A program made the translations under genes and the position numbers. Below, in pieces: positions 42,464-54,959 of a DNA stretch of 64,000 bases; position 1 is the stretch's first letter, and the number at the start of each line of letters is the position of its first letter. Source of the stretch: Nematostella vectensis (taxonomy: Eukaryota; Cnidaria; Anthozoa; Actiniaria; Edwardsiidae); the NCBI RefSeq assembly GCF_932526225.1, contig NC_064043.1, positions 6,501,501-6,565,500 on the forward strand, in the 5' to 3' direction. A model generated the notes under the pieces. It had not been told where the DNA came from. It saw only the letters and a list, made by a program, of their open reading frames with translations, and ran no database searches.

Positions 42464-45400
42464 CTAGCTATTGGATGGGGGAGGAGGAAGTGTCTCAACT
42501 GGGGTCGAGTCTGTCTTTTCTGTGTTTAGTGTTGCTTTTTCTTTTGGTGGAACTTCCATGTTTGTTTTATCTTTTTCAGGCTCTTTCTCTTTTTTTGCTT
42601 TCTCTTTCTTCGGCTTCTTGGCATCAGCAGACCTAATTCAAGAAAGTAAAATAATATATATCATATATTTATTACAGATAATACATTGATTGAAAACAAT
42701 AAAGTTGTTTAATGTACCAAAGATCACTATGTATTGTGCTAGAGTTGAAATTAGACTTCAAAACTGTGTTGTAAAGAAAAGCAAGGGTGGGTATAGACAT
42801 TTTCAGGGGAGAAGTGGCACACCTTGACAGCGGGACACAAAGGTTAACAACATATAGTGAGAAAAGTAAATCATTATTTCTTATAGATTTCTTACATAAC
42901 CCTTCTAGAGGAGGCGCATTATTTCAGTAAATCCACCAGTCTACATATTGTGGTAAGCCTTAACTCACTTATCAGTTGCAGCACGCTTTGCTGCTTGTTT
43001 AACAACAAGCTGTCCATCCTTCAGGTCCCGAGGGTCTGATTGGAAATAGTGATGTTAGAACTTTACAAGGTTGTTTCAGGGGTGCAGAGCAACATTCAAT
43101 GAGAAATAGTACCTTTTGTTAGCAATTACAAAAGCAGAATATCTTCATCTTGTATTTATTTTCATTCAATTCATTTCATTCAATTCATTAATTGATGAAT
43201 TGTTTTGGTTGTGGTTACTTCTCAAGGCTGGTACAAGCCAGTTGAGGCGTCAATGGGTTAAGAAGGAATGATTTTAAACAGAAGTACTGTATAAAGTACC
43301 CTCCTGCTCTGGCAAAATCCTGGCTAGGTGCCTGGGGTCCAGTATGCCATCTACAGTATACTCTTGCATTTAAATGTGGCAGTGGAATAAACCAAAAGTA
43401 TACCAAAGGTGTAGACATATCTCACCTTGAAGCCATCTCACTTGTGTAGCAGGACCGTATCTAGGAAAGAAGATACATAGATGATAAGCTAAATTATACC
43501 TTATTATCCAGAAACACCAGTTCTCCAGGTATGGTGGGGCACCTGCCCCTTTATGAGTGATGCTAAACATTGCATGACTCACTCTATTTCATTTCACATA
43601 CCCTTTGTCATTCTTAGCAGCAATTCTGAAAATGATAGCTGCTTTAGTCGAGTAGTCAATGTGGGCGCTTTGTAGAGTAGCCAGAGACACAGTGCACGTG
43701 GGCTGTGCTCCGCAGTAGACACGCACAAATGCTAGTTGCACAGGCGCATTGGGTGGGTTGCTCAAGGCAGCTACGTCCTTGATATCATGGCCTGCTGCCT
43801 GGCTGCGAATGGCGAGGTAGACAGAGTACTCGGTGACATTCCCTGATGCATTGGACGGTGCTTCCCATGACAGGTGCGCTCCCTCTGTATTCTGTAATGA
43901 TTATTTATGAACAATTAGAAACAGTATACTGCAAGGTCATTTTGAGCTCTCAATAAAACCTGTCACAGCTAGCATTTCGTATTTTTTTTACAAGGAAAAT
44001 ATATTCTACCTGTAAAAAAATGTGCAATCAAATAAAATATGAGTTCTCCTATAACATACCTTGCTGATCTTTATAGCTGATGGTGCTCCAGGAAAGCCTA
44101 AGGGACAGTTTGTTTAGTTAATATAAGACAATATTTGGAACATTAAATGCGGGAACTTAAACCCATATTGTCACCAGTTTCTCCCAGAGGTCTAACGGAA
44201 ACCTCAACCGTTAAAAGACAATAGACTCTATTTAAATCCATGCTATCTAACAGATCATCCGCTCTAAGTTGTCAATCACAATATCCTCAAAGAAACTTCC
44301 ACTAGACACTATGATTTCAAAATTTTGAAATAATTTTCGTGTTTACTGTTGAAAAACATCAGAGATTATGTGGCTTTACTTACATAGACTGTCGTACTGA
44401 ATTAACTGTCGTGACTATAAACCTAAGGCTTTTACAAAATTTAACCTATGAAACCTAAACATCTTCTTCTTCTCAGAATGGTCTGGATTAAGAGAATACA
44501 ATATGGACTATCACTATCAGGCTACCACTTGACAAACCTGGTAGACATGTCTTGAAAGCAGACACATCACTGAAGGGTCCTCTCCCACACACATTAATGG
44601 CTGCCACACGGAACTTGTAGGCTGTGCCAGGTTGAAGCTCCAGGCGTTTTGTCGAGGTCTGTTCTGTACTGACGACATCAATCTCCGGCTGGCAAGTGGC
44701 ACAAAGAACATAAGAGCATTATTTCATTGTTTTCTTAAAGAAGGCTAATCAGGCTGTTGTTTTATGGCGAGTATAATACCAAATGGGGTGGGTTGGTATA
44801 CAGTAATCCGTCTTAAAAAAGGGAGAGGGGGTTGAATAACAGACAATGTACCTGAAAACTAGGCAAATAAGTGTGGCTTCCAAATATGTGTTAGTGGTTT
44901 CTGATAAAATCCATGTGTATTGTGATACAGAAAAGTGAACTAATAGAACTCTGATATGTTATCTTTTTGTACAATTGATTAAAATTTTTAAAAATCTGAG
45001 AACTGATTTAAACTAAAAGAATGAAATTTTATCTTTGAATAATTTTGTTTAGAATAGCTTTTATTTTGTCTCTAGATAATCCTTGGCCTAACTTAAACTT
45101 TGTTACTAATATCTGAAAGTCCTATTCAACTAAGCTTCCCAAAAAAATATAAATGCAATGAGCTGTCCTCCAGGCTCTTTCTGTATGACACAGCCAAATC
45201 ATTGATTCTCTCCTTTTACCTCTTTGTTAGTATTCTCTGATGCAAGGTGGTAGTGCGTGACCAGCATGGAGGTGGTCTTGACAATGCCAACATCATACCA
45301 GATGCTTGGTTGCTGTGGCTTTCTACCTGGTGCTGGCCTCTGACGCCCTCCCTAGATTACAAAAACAAATTGTCATGCAATGAATCTATACAGCATACAG

Positions 45401-48400
45401 TAGAGCACAAATTAATTTTATTTTCAAACTAATAGACACTTTTGGGGATAAATAGGATGAATAGCATTTTTATGAGTCCATAACTGAAAAATTAATGAGT
45501 TTTCCTGTTTAAAAAAAATCTAAAAAACCCTTATCGCAAACAAGTTCAGTTTTTATCAGTAAACAGTGTCTCATGCACTGTTTGCTTAGTTTGTTTCTGA
45601 TAAATTTTATGTGTAAACAAAACAGAGATACTGTACAGTAGTAACAATCAAACTATTTTCTGACATTGGCTTTGAGAACTGTATTAGACTACTAGAACTT
45701 ATTATCTGATTAGAACTAGTCTTGTAAGCAGACAGTTACACTAACAGAAACTCTATTCCTTCCCGGGTGGTCTGATAACATGGGAGTTGACATTGCATGC
45801 CAATAATGCAATACTAAAAACCTGTATGAAACACACTTGCCTTCTGTGATGTTACAACTGTGGGCTTTGAGGTCTTTAGCAAAGGACTGCCACCATTATA
45901 GGAGACTGTTGCCTGTCCGGTGACTGATGTTGCAACATTTGACAGGGTACTAAGGGGGGTACTAGTCTGAATGGCTCCAGCCACACCCTGTCCTCTGGGA
46001 CTACTGCTTGTAACTGCTGAATATTGTGCCGAGGTTGGTGCTGCAACACTTGTGGCCACCCTGGTCTGCGCCTGACTGGCATTAAGCACTGTAGCCGACA
46101 CAAGAGGGGTTGTGAGGGATGAGACCACAGGTGTAGGTACAGGCTTGGCTGGTGGGACCGTTGGTACAACAGTGGGAGAAGGCAGTGCCGAGATAACAGT
46201 TCTTGGGGTTGCCACTGTGGTAGTCTGAGGAGTTGGACTTTGTAACGTTGCAATAAGGGTGGACGTGACGGCAGTGGTGGGAACTGGAGTGGAGCTCAAA
46301 GACAGCTGCGTGGTGCTGGCACCTGAGATAGGACTGCTACCAGCAATGGTAACTGTCGCTGGGATCGCCCTTACCGTTGCCCCTGCCTGTGTGTTCACTG
46401 TGGCTATGAGTTGTTTGACCAGACTTGCAGCACTGCTAATACCAGCGACAGGGGTTGGTGAGACTACTGCACTGCTTGCTGTGGCTGGTTTTGCACTGGG
46501 AACTACAGAGCTTACAACAGATGCTACAACACCCTGTGGGTTAGGCCCTGTGACTGTTGTTTGAACTTGAAGAGCTGGCTTCTGACTTGTGGTCACAGCT
46601 TTAGGTTTGGTCTCAAGCTGGGTCACAACAGTCAAACCAAACTGCTTGCCAGCAGAGGCAGGCTGAGGGCCGCCAGCCCCTGCCTTAGTGACAAACACAA
46701 CCTTAGTGGGAGTGGAGGCTGACGTAGCTTGGGCAAGAGTTGGGGTTAGTGACTGCGTGGTTGGGGCTTTTGTTCCCGCCACTGCAGCCTTTAGAGAAGC
46801 CGCAGACAGAGGGAGTTGAAGGACTGTAGGGGAGCCAGATTTTCCTTGCTGCACTTGGACACCAGGGGGGAGCTGGGATCTCATATTCTGCAGGGCAATC
46901 TGGACAGGAATGCCACCCTGTCCGACTGCTGTTATCTGGCCTTGCGGTCCCAGTACCTTGATTTGAGTGCCTGGAGGGAGGTTTGCTGGTAAAGAAACAG
47001 GTATTGGTTGTCTGACAAGGGTTGGTTCACTGGAAGCAGCTGATGTCTGCACAACACCAGGTGCCTTTGTCATGGAGATGGTAACTGGTACTTGGGCAAG
47101 CATTGATGCTGCAGATGTCACACCCTGGGTTACAACAATTCCTTTCTGGGTGCCAGCTTGAGCTGTGGCTGCTGTTGCACTGGGGAGAACCTTGACCAAC
47201 GTGGATGGCAGAGAGGAGGCAATAGTCTGTGCTGGGAGCTTAACCACAGTGGGCCCACTACTGGAGGTCGCCCCGCTAGTTGGGGTGGCAAACCGCAATA
47301 TAGTGGTACCAGCTGTTCCACCAATTTGAGACGTGACAATGGTGAGAGGGCTGTTAGCGCCAAGACCAGGACCTTGCAGTCTCATCACCGGTACACCTTG
47401 TGCATTGGTAATCATGGTTGCCTGCACACCTGGTGGTAGCTGCATGGGGGTACGTATTAGGGTAAGGCCCTGAGGCATGCCAGTTTGCTGTCCTTGGATA
47501 AGAGCATGTGCTTGTACCATCTGTTTAACAGGAGAGGTCCCTGTCCCACTAGCAATCACCAGTTTGGTTTGATGTAGTGATGCTGCTGCTGTCGTTATCA
47601 CCAAGGGTTTTGATTGATTAGCTAATGTTGTTGTTACTGATGGTGTAGGTTTTCCTGGGACCTGAACAGTCCTTACAGGACTTTGTGCCACTTTGGGTGA
47701 AGCCACAGGGTGTGAAACAGGAGCAGGCATGATAGTTCCTGGTGCAGGGACATTAGGTTTTGCTGGGAACTTGATGGCACTTGGCGCAGAAGACACAGGA
47801 TGGAATGGTTTAACTGCAGAGGGACTCGGCGCAGGGCTGGCTGCTGGGCTTCTGTTTGGGCTCGGGGGTATGGAGCTACCCTTTAAGGGTGTGGGGCTGC
47901 CAGCAGCAATTGGCTGCTTCATAGACGCTTGGGGTGTTAGGGGCTGTGTAGGAGATGGAGCAGGCGGGAGCTCATACTTCTGAAGCTGTAGTATGTAAGC
48001 ATCAGCTGTAAAACAATGCACCAAACATTAGATTCAAATGCACCACATAACAGGCCAAACTATTCTTTTAAGTGTTAAAATAAACTTTTCTTTGGCTTAA
48101 GATTAAGCTCTTAATAAAAAAGCTCTTAATAGCTTTTTTCTTTACTGTTAGGTAATAGGTATGTAACTAGAAATGCAGTAGTAGCCTAATTTTTTCTCAG
48201 CACTGCAGAACATCACTTTTTCAAGATTTGTATCACAAAAGCATTGTTGTACTATGAAATAATTTCTCTGCTAACAGTAAAGCCACATCTCTAATTTTAA
48301 ATTTAAGCTTAACAATTTAAGTATACTTTAGATCTTAGAAATCACCTTTAACTCTGTACGGGTGTTGTCATAGAAAAAACAATGTGTTTACAGTGCTGAT

Positions 48401-51400
48401 CACTGTGGATAAAAAGTTGTACGACATTTTGATGAATTTAGTGATTGTATTGTTTGTGCTTGTAGTTTTATTTAAGTGTATTATTTTTTATATCAGACGT
48501 CCATAAGCAGTCCTTCATCATGCAAAAGTCATCTTTATTTGCTTTTAAGAGTAATGCACTGAAAGTCTAAATAAATAAATAAATATGAGAAATTCTATTA
48601 ATATCAGGCCTGCTCTTTAGCAGGTTAACAGTCCTACCTTGAGCTTAAAAGGCATCTACCTCTGAAAAAAAAAAACCAGCTTACCTGTGCTAACAGATCC
48701 CCAGCACACCTCCAACGTAGTAGTACTAGCCCTCACTAACTGCACACGGCTAGGGGCTGGTGGTTTCTCTGTCTCAAGGAACCACAAATCCTTGCAGCAA
48801 ACCTGAATCAGATAAAATGCCAGCTCAACATAAATGTACTTAGAGCTACACAACTACATACAATTCTCGGACATAAAAAAACAAAATTGTCCCTAAAAAG
48901 TGTTCCATACCTGATTATTCCAAGCTTTTCTATAACCGTCGCGACCACTCCAGATGTACAATCTTGTGCTCATCTAGAAATCGATAATAGAAAAACTCAA
49001 TCTTAAGGCTAAGAAGACCTTTGAAAATTAGTTAAATATTTTTTCCCTCTGGAGAGCCTGTTTAAAATAATTCCATTTTAAACAGATTGGATTGCATGAT
49101 TCAATTAAATTTAATTAAATGCATTTGCATAATGTGAACATTACCAAATTTCAACATTCCAAAGCTAACTTTGTTTTGATGTGGTTGATTGTAATTGAAT
49201 TTGATAGTGTTGATTTTCATATTTTGACTATGTTCAGGCCGATAAATTCACAACTTTTTTAGCATTCAATTTTGTTTTACCAATGCTTTAGAAGTAAATA
49301 CCCTGTACACTAAAATCCTGGATGAAGGAGCAAGCCATGATAGATTTCTTGTTTCATCTAGGTTTGATGTTAATATAAAATGGTCCATTCTTAGCATTCT
49401 GTTTTTTTTTGTTCAACACTATAGAAAATCTGTGCACAGAGGCTGATCTAGCTTTTCGCTGCAGCTAAGTGACAAAGAGGGAACGGTGTTATTTATTTTT
49501 TTGTGACATATGGCTTTCCAGCAGCCCAAACCCCCTAAACCCCCCCCCCCCCCCCTCTAGATCTGATACTGTATCAGTGATGCAAGATCTTCTGGAGGCT
49601 AAGCTGAATTACTCACAGAAACAGAACAATGTCCAGCTCTTGCTCTAGGAATGGACTCATCATACTGATCCACTGTGATATTCTCCCATGTCATGGTATC
49701 TAAAAAAATAATATGGACGGTAAGACTATGAATCGATTAATGTATTAACTAGGAAAACTAGGTAAGCTGCTGACAAGTTTGTGGTCAACCTAAGTGAGTC
49801 AATACAGGTTTGAAGTTTATTGTAGATTCCTTTTTGAAAACCAAAACATTTTGCTGGTGTTTTCTCCTTTATTGGAGCCCCAAGCTTAAGTTAATGTCAA
49901 TGCATGTGTTACACACTGATTTTATATGTAGCTGGGTTTATAAGCCTACCCATGTTTAGACATGCCAAAGAGTTTGTACACTTCCATTCTTTCTCATGCT
50001 GTGTCCCCTTTACGTCATCAATGACCAAAGGCACCCAGCCGCCAAACACATACATCCTAGAACAAATGGCAAATTTGTTACATCATGTCATATCATTGGT
50101 ATGTACCGGTAGGTACTGTGGAGAGAGGCATTTATTAACACTGATTTACAATGTGTTGGGCTGATTGTTTCTGGGACCCATTTGCTCAAAATCTGATCTT
50201 AGGCAACAGATGTTTGGCATTTGGCCCAATTCCTCTTTCTATAAACCAAAGCAGGGACCCCAAAAATACTGGCTATTTAGAAATGGTGCCTGCATTAGTG
50301 TGGATAAGGCTAGAAGACTTGGTGTGGACGAGGCTAGAAGACTTAAATGTGCACCATTTCTTGACATATTTGCAATAAAATTTTCTGATTTCATGGAGGC
50401 AGGTATATCTATTTATGGTCTATCATCAGTTTGCAGATTCTTTGGCCATCAAGAAATACAACCAATTAGTGCATGTGAACCTGCTTTTATTTTCTGAAGC
50501 TGTGTGGGTGGCATAGTCTTAGATCTTGAGCTCTCTTGCTCAATCAAAGCTGGCTGGATCCTGAGCTTTTATGTTGTATTGAAAAGAGCAGGTACATCAC
50601 TTACTTTGAGCCACATGTGGTGGCAGAGTGGAGGCTTCTGGGAAGAGGAACTGCTCCTTTAACTGTAGGCTTGGACCAGACCATAGAGTCTATAAGATGA
50701 AAACAAAATAGATCATTAGCAAAAAATAAAAAAAAGGCTGCCAATTTCTGAGAACATTTCTTATAGTGAACATGAAATATTTTTTACACCGAAAGTGAAT
50801 CTGGTTGCAGCAAGTTTGCACAAAATTTGAGGGACCCAGTATACTAGGAGAATCCACGTGTAGAGCTTATTGGGTATCAAATAAATAAGCAAATAAGCAT
50901 AATACAAATCCAGTTTGGAAAAGCTGTGAAGAAGTCTTGTTTATGTTCCTATAAACATCCACATGGCTTCCAGAGATCAGCATTCATTAATTAATATGTT
51001 ACCTTTGAACCACTGTTGGTAAGGACATATGGATTCTCATGTGCAAATATGTGTATTCTCTTACCTATATCGAGTTGATAAAGATCCCCCAGGCGACATC
51101 CGCTCATCCCACCATATACAATCAGTCTGGCCTTTTTGCCGTCACTATGAGTGTGCGCAACACAAGTGTGGGACTCCCTGGGAGAGGGGATAGTGCCAAA
51201 TGTCTGAGGACATTCCCAGTGCAAGGAACTGTTTGGTCTCACATCAATAATGTACAAGTCATTCAGGTATCTGTAAGATAGAAGCAAAATGATTATCATG
51301 GGTAGACAAGAGTACAATATGTGTAAAGGACTCAGTGCTTATCAATATCTTATAAAATAAACAATAAACAAATAAGAGAATTATGTGATAGCATCCTCAG

Positions 51401-54400
51401 GCAAATCGCTAGGGGTAAAGGGATATATGAGAAATCCTTTTCATACTAACCAAAATCAAGTCAAATTTATTATATTTCCTTTTAAAACTTTAAATACATC
51501 TATATAGGTGGAGCATTAATTTTGTGAAAATGTTGTGTTAAATATGGTAATAAGACTGATAAAACGTCCATCATCTAATCTCATAAAACATCTTTCAACA
51601 TCGTCTATGAACAACCAAACAAGTGGAAAGCCAGTTTTTTACACTTCTGGAAAAAACCCTAGTTGACCTGACTCTGGATTGAACCTGGGTTCTCCAGCTT
51701 GTAAAGCTAAACTTGTATCACATTCTCTACCGTACCTTGGAATGTTGTTCTTGGGGTCATCACTGTCATTTGCCAAGCCAGCAAAAAGATAAGCTTTATG
51801 GCCTATCAGTGTAAAACTGTGTCCAAGCCGTGGACAAGGTGGCGGAACCCCAGCAGTCTTGGGCGGCTTGGGCTTGAGTTTCTTCCATTCCCACCTACTT
51901 GCTTGTAGTTCATACATCTGTATATTTAAAATAAGCCCACTCAGCCATTCCTGGGTGATATTGTTTTGACTTGTAAATACAATGAATCCAGTATTATTCT
52001 AGAGCAACAAATGGTGTCCTGATTCGTATTATTTAAAAGATTTTTATCACTTAAAAAGTCTTTTTAAAAATTGTTTGTTAGAAAACACGCACAAAAAGAG
52101 CTACAGACCACTAACACTGATCAAATTTGTTTTTCTCATGGTTTGTTGAATATAAAGTAAACCTAAAATTTAATCCCAGGAATTCTGATTGGGGTAATAG
52201 TCAGCGAATGAACAATTTTTATAACCAAGAATCTCTTCTGCTTTTGGATATACCTTATCCTTTGAAGTAGAATAGGAAAGCACAACTTTTTGACAATTTT
52301 TAGGATTTGCAATCGAATACAGAGACAAACACCTATTTTAAAAAAGGTTGACTTTCGTTATCACGGATGTGTCGTAACCCACGGTGTATCATGGGATCTA
52401 ATTTTAGACAGGTGGGAGATTTAAAATATGACAGCCCTCAACTTATGCCTTAAAGTTCTTTCAACTTTCACAACACAATGGAAATTGACAAAAGAAAACT
52501 TGGAGATTGTTTTTTACTGGGATCCCGAAAGACTAGGGAGACCAGTGAAACTGTGGCCATAATTTCTGGTGATTCGTTTTGTCCTAGAAGAACAGATCAG
52601 AAATCGTGTTTTAGACTAAAGAACGACTGACTGTACAATAGCCTTTTTGAGTGTTAACAAAAAAACAATACAAAAATTGATTATTTAAGTGTTGATGAGA
52701 GAAGCCATTTAAGTGTATACAAATGCCCAAGGCTCGAAGTGCATGTTTGTTATAAGAAAAAAACAGACTCGAAGGCTCGAAATGCATGTTTGTTAAAAGA
52801 AAAAACCAGACTCGTCCAAAAACACCAGCATATCTGGGTCAAACATAAGGATGTTTGCCCAGTAATCAGCCCTCAATTGTTCTCATCTTTGTAGAGCTAT
52901 CTGTCTAATCTAAAATTTGATAGAATTAAAATATTTTGTAAGTAGACTCCAAATGACTAAAATTACAGATACCACATAAACTTTAAGTAGTAATGAATTG
53001 AGGATAGAGCAAATTCAGAGCCTGTGTTTCTTTAGAGGATGTCAGCTATCTTACCTAAAGTCGAAGTAGAGTTTTCTAAGATCGACCCCAGCGCAATAGC
53101 TCTTTATGTCCCTGAAACTTCAAGTTCCCGACTTGTCTGTATGAATTGTGAATCTTTGCTACCAAATTTTGTGAATATCGCCACAGTGTCCACTTTGACC
53201 TCCCCAAATAAAACCACACTTCATCAATCGAAACGTCTAGAAAAAATGTCATCCAAATAACCCGCTACCTAAGATCTTGGGACTACGAAGAGGGCATTTT
53301 TAGCGCTGTGTGGAACAAAGTTAATTTCTCCCATGATGCCCCTCAGGCTACGACACACACATCCACGATAACCAAAGTGCAACCTTTTTTGAAATAAGTG
53401 TATACCCTAAAAAACTATGATCAATACACATGACCCTGAATTTCAAGCATTCGATTCAGATGGCGTTCCTTTTTACTTTTGTCTAGCAGACATCACCTTG
53501 ACATACTTAAAATAAAATCAGATAATAGGGAAGATCGTATAAATGAAAATAATAATAATAATTCCCTTGATGTATTTATTAAATTCAAAAAATGCGTAAC
53601 AAAGTCCTTTCAAATTTTGACGAGTTGCCTGAAAAATATCGAATTTCAAAATCTTTAAATTATAAAAAATTGACGGTTCGTGAACTTCATTAAGACGTCA
53701 AACTGAAAATACAAAAATTCACGACGAAGTAACTATTTTACCGGGAAATCATTAAATATTAACGACAAAATGTACGACTTCATTTACAATTACTGCTGCT
53801 AGGGGCAGTCAATCGAGACAACGAAAGGTTTGAATGTGTAAAGGCGCGAAGGATTTACAAATCGAAAGACACTCGAGAACAAGACCGAAAGCTCGCTGAA
53901 AAGCCAGCAAAAATCACGAAATGAAGTGATCAAAACTTTTAGTTTGGCGACATTGGGAATAGCGTAATGATTTATAGATCTGACGTACCTCATTTGAATA
54001 CCTCCCGTATTCAACCATCCCTCCAAAAAGAATCAGCCGCGTTCCGTCGCAAATAAATCCATACGCAGCGCAGCCTGGCGGAATATCGCCTCTCACGGCC
54101 GGCACAAACCACTGATTAGTAGCTACAAATAGTAAATACACGCATAATTAATACGCAGTTCGTGGAAATCCAGACAGATCGCTTGCACACGCTCGTAGTA
54201 GAACTAGGCGCCAAACGACAGAGGCCGCCATCTTGATCGCCGCCCGACGCCAGTGTTTACCTGTATTATACACGTGAAGTTCGTCCACAATCCCCTCATT
54301 TCCACCACCAAATACAACCATGAGTTCCCTGATAGCCACCGCACGATGCCCATGCCGTGGCCGGGGCACTGGGCCCGTAGAATTCGTGATTTTCTTCCAC

Positions 54401-54417
54401 TTCATGGCCGCCGCCAT
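42464..54417 (-). CDS. HCFC1: Host cell factor (HCFC1/HCFC2 family) transcriptional co-regulator, 17 exons
   Basis: Exons in order: 54261-54417, 53989-54122, 51736-51917, 51065-51270, 50605-50689, 49950-50056, 49617-49699, 48911-48973, 48685-48802, 45841-48005, 45220-45351, 44538-44688, 44060-44097, 43602-43891, 43426-43460, 42969-43035, 42464-42632; 4182 nt, 1393 codons plus stop. Residues about 1-345 form the Kelch propeller ([47 protein letters not shown]), which binds HBM-type motifs in transcription factors. A fibronectin-III strand set follows ([28 protein letters not shown]). The 2165-nt exon encodes a Thr/Ser/Pro/Ala/Val-rich linker without the HCF-PRO cleavage repeats of vertebrates. 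The paired C-terminal Fn3 region ([31 protein letters not shown]) is followed by a Lys-rich nuclear-localisation tail. Human HCF-1 links chromatin modifiers and OGT to promoters. The start sits in a TISU motif. The exon 10-11 intron is GC-AG. Confidence 0.95.
43937..44012. repeat. About 75-bp repeat, copy 2 (HCF intron)
   Basis: Same-orientation copy of the segment at 42014-42085, in the intron between HCF exons 13 and 14. It may be a small mobile element or a local duplication. Confidence 0.7.
52329..53402. mobile_element. 1.07-kb element with about 85-bp terminal inverted repeats in HCF intron 2
   Basis: The left end ACACCTATTTTAAAAAAGGT, then TTCGTTATCACGGATGTGTC and ATCATGGGA, is inverted at the right end (minus strand TACACTTATTTCAAAAAAGG, GGTTATCGTGGATGTGT, ATCATGGGA). 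The termini resemble those at 16852 and 20149, so both belong to one family. No transposase is seen; a 73-codon ORF at 53039-53260 has no recognisable domain. Confidence 0.65.
52729..52814. repeat. Tandem duplication of 43 bp
   Basis: Two copies of AAGGCTCGAAGTGCATGTTT... ending in AGACTCG (52729-52771, 52772-52814), nearly identical, within the element in HCF intron 2. Confidence 0.85.
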
Positions 54418-54421
54418 CTTG
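54410..54421 (-). promoter_or_regulatory. TISU / YY1 element at the HCF start codon
   Basis: On the minus strand the sequence is CAAGATGGCGGC, an exact match to the TISU consensus SAASATGGCGGC. In mammals TISU directs initiation from very short leaders and binds YY1. It implies a 5' UTR of only a few bases to tens of bases. A second ATGGCGGCC lies on the same strand in intron 1 (about 54221-54229). Confidence 0.7.
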
Positions 54422-54959
54422 TTGTTATCCGGGCCATAGCAGGAAACAATACCTACCCGGCATGCACTTTGCCTTGTTTGCTCCGTGTACGTTGGAGACT
54501 GGGGCCTGTTACATAGTATTTATCAAGGGGAGGGTGAAATGCCAATATGACAACAAAAGTCTGCTCCATAAACCTCATAACAGAACCCTTAACTGAATCT
54601 TTTTCTACCTGTGATCGTTTCTACCCCGAAATATAAATGTTTTAAGCTTCATCTTTTGACGTGTAGTCAAGAACTAAGGAAAATAAAATGTGCTCGTGCG
54701 ATTTACATTTTTTGTGTGGGAACCCTCCCCTCCCTAATAAAAAACTCATTTGCGTTATAGACAGTGTGATTATTCATTAAATGGCGGCCCGTACTATTGC
54801 AGGGGATCGTTTATTTAGCCATTTTCTCCACGCCTCGTCTAGTAGCTCTCTTGATCAAACCGCATAACTTTTGCTGACGTAAAGTTTCAAACTAGGCGCT
54901 GGCCCCGTTTGAGTGAAATATTGACATCGAAGTTAATTCTAAAAACTTGCGTCTTCAAA
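54422..54959. promoter_or_regulatory. Divergent interval between HCF and CDC123
   Basis: The roughly 540-bp gap between opposing start codons should contain both promoters. AAATGGCGGCCC at 54779-54790 is a YY1-type motif. No ORF is supported; the in-frame ATG at 54909 is treated as upstream of the true CDC123 start. Confidence 0.5.

Noticed and set aside
45876-47983. Several + and - strand ORFs of 60-125 codons
   Set aside because: They are out-of-frame shadows of the long HCF exon, whose minus-strand frame is open for 721 codons.
54909-54959. Upstream in-frame start for CDC123
   Set aside because: The extra 17 residues have no match in the family, while the next Met gives the conserved N-terminus.
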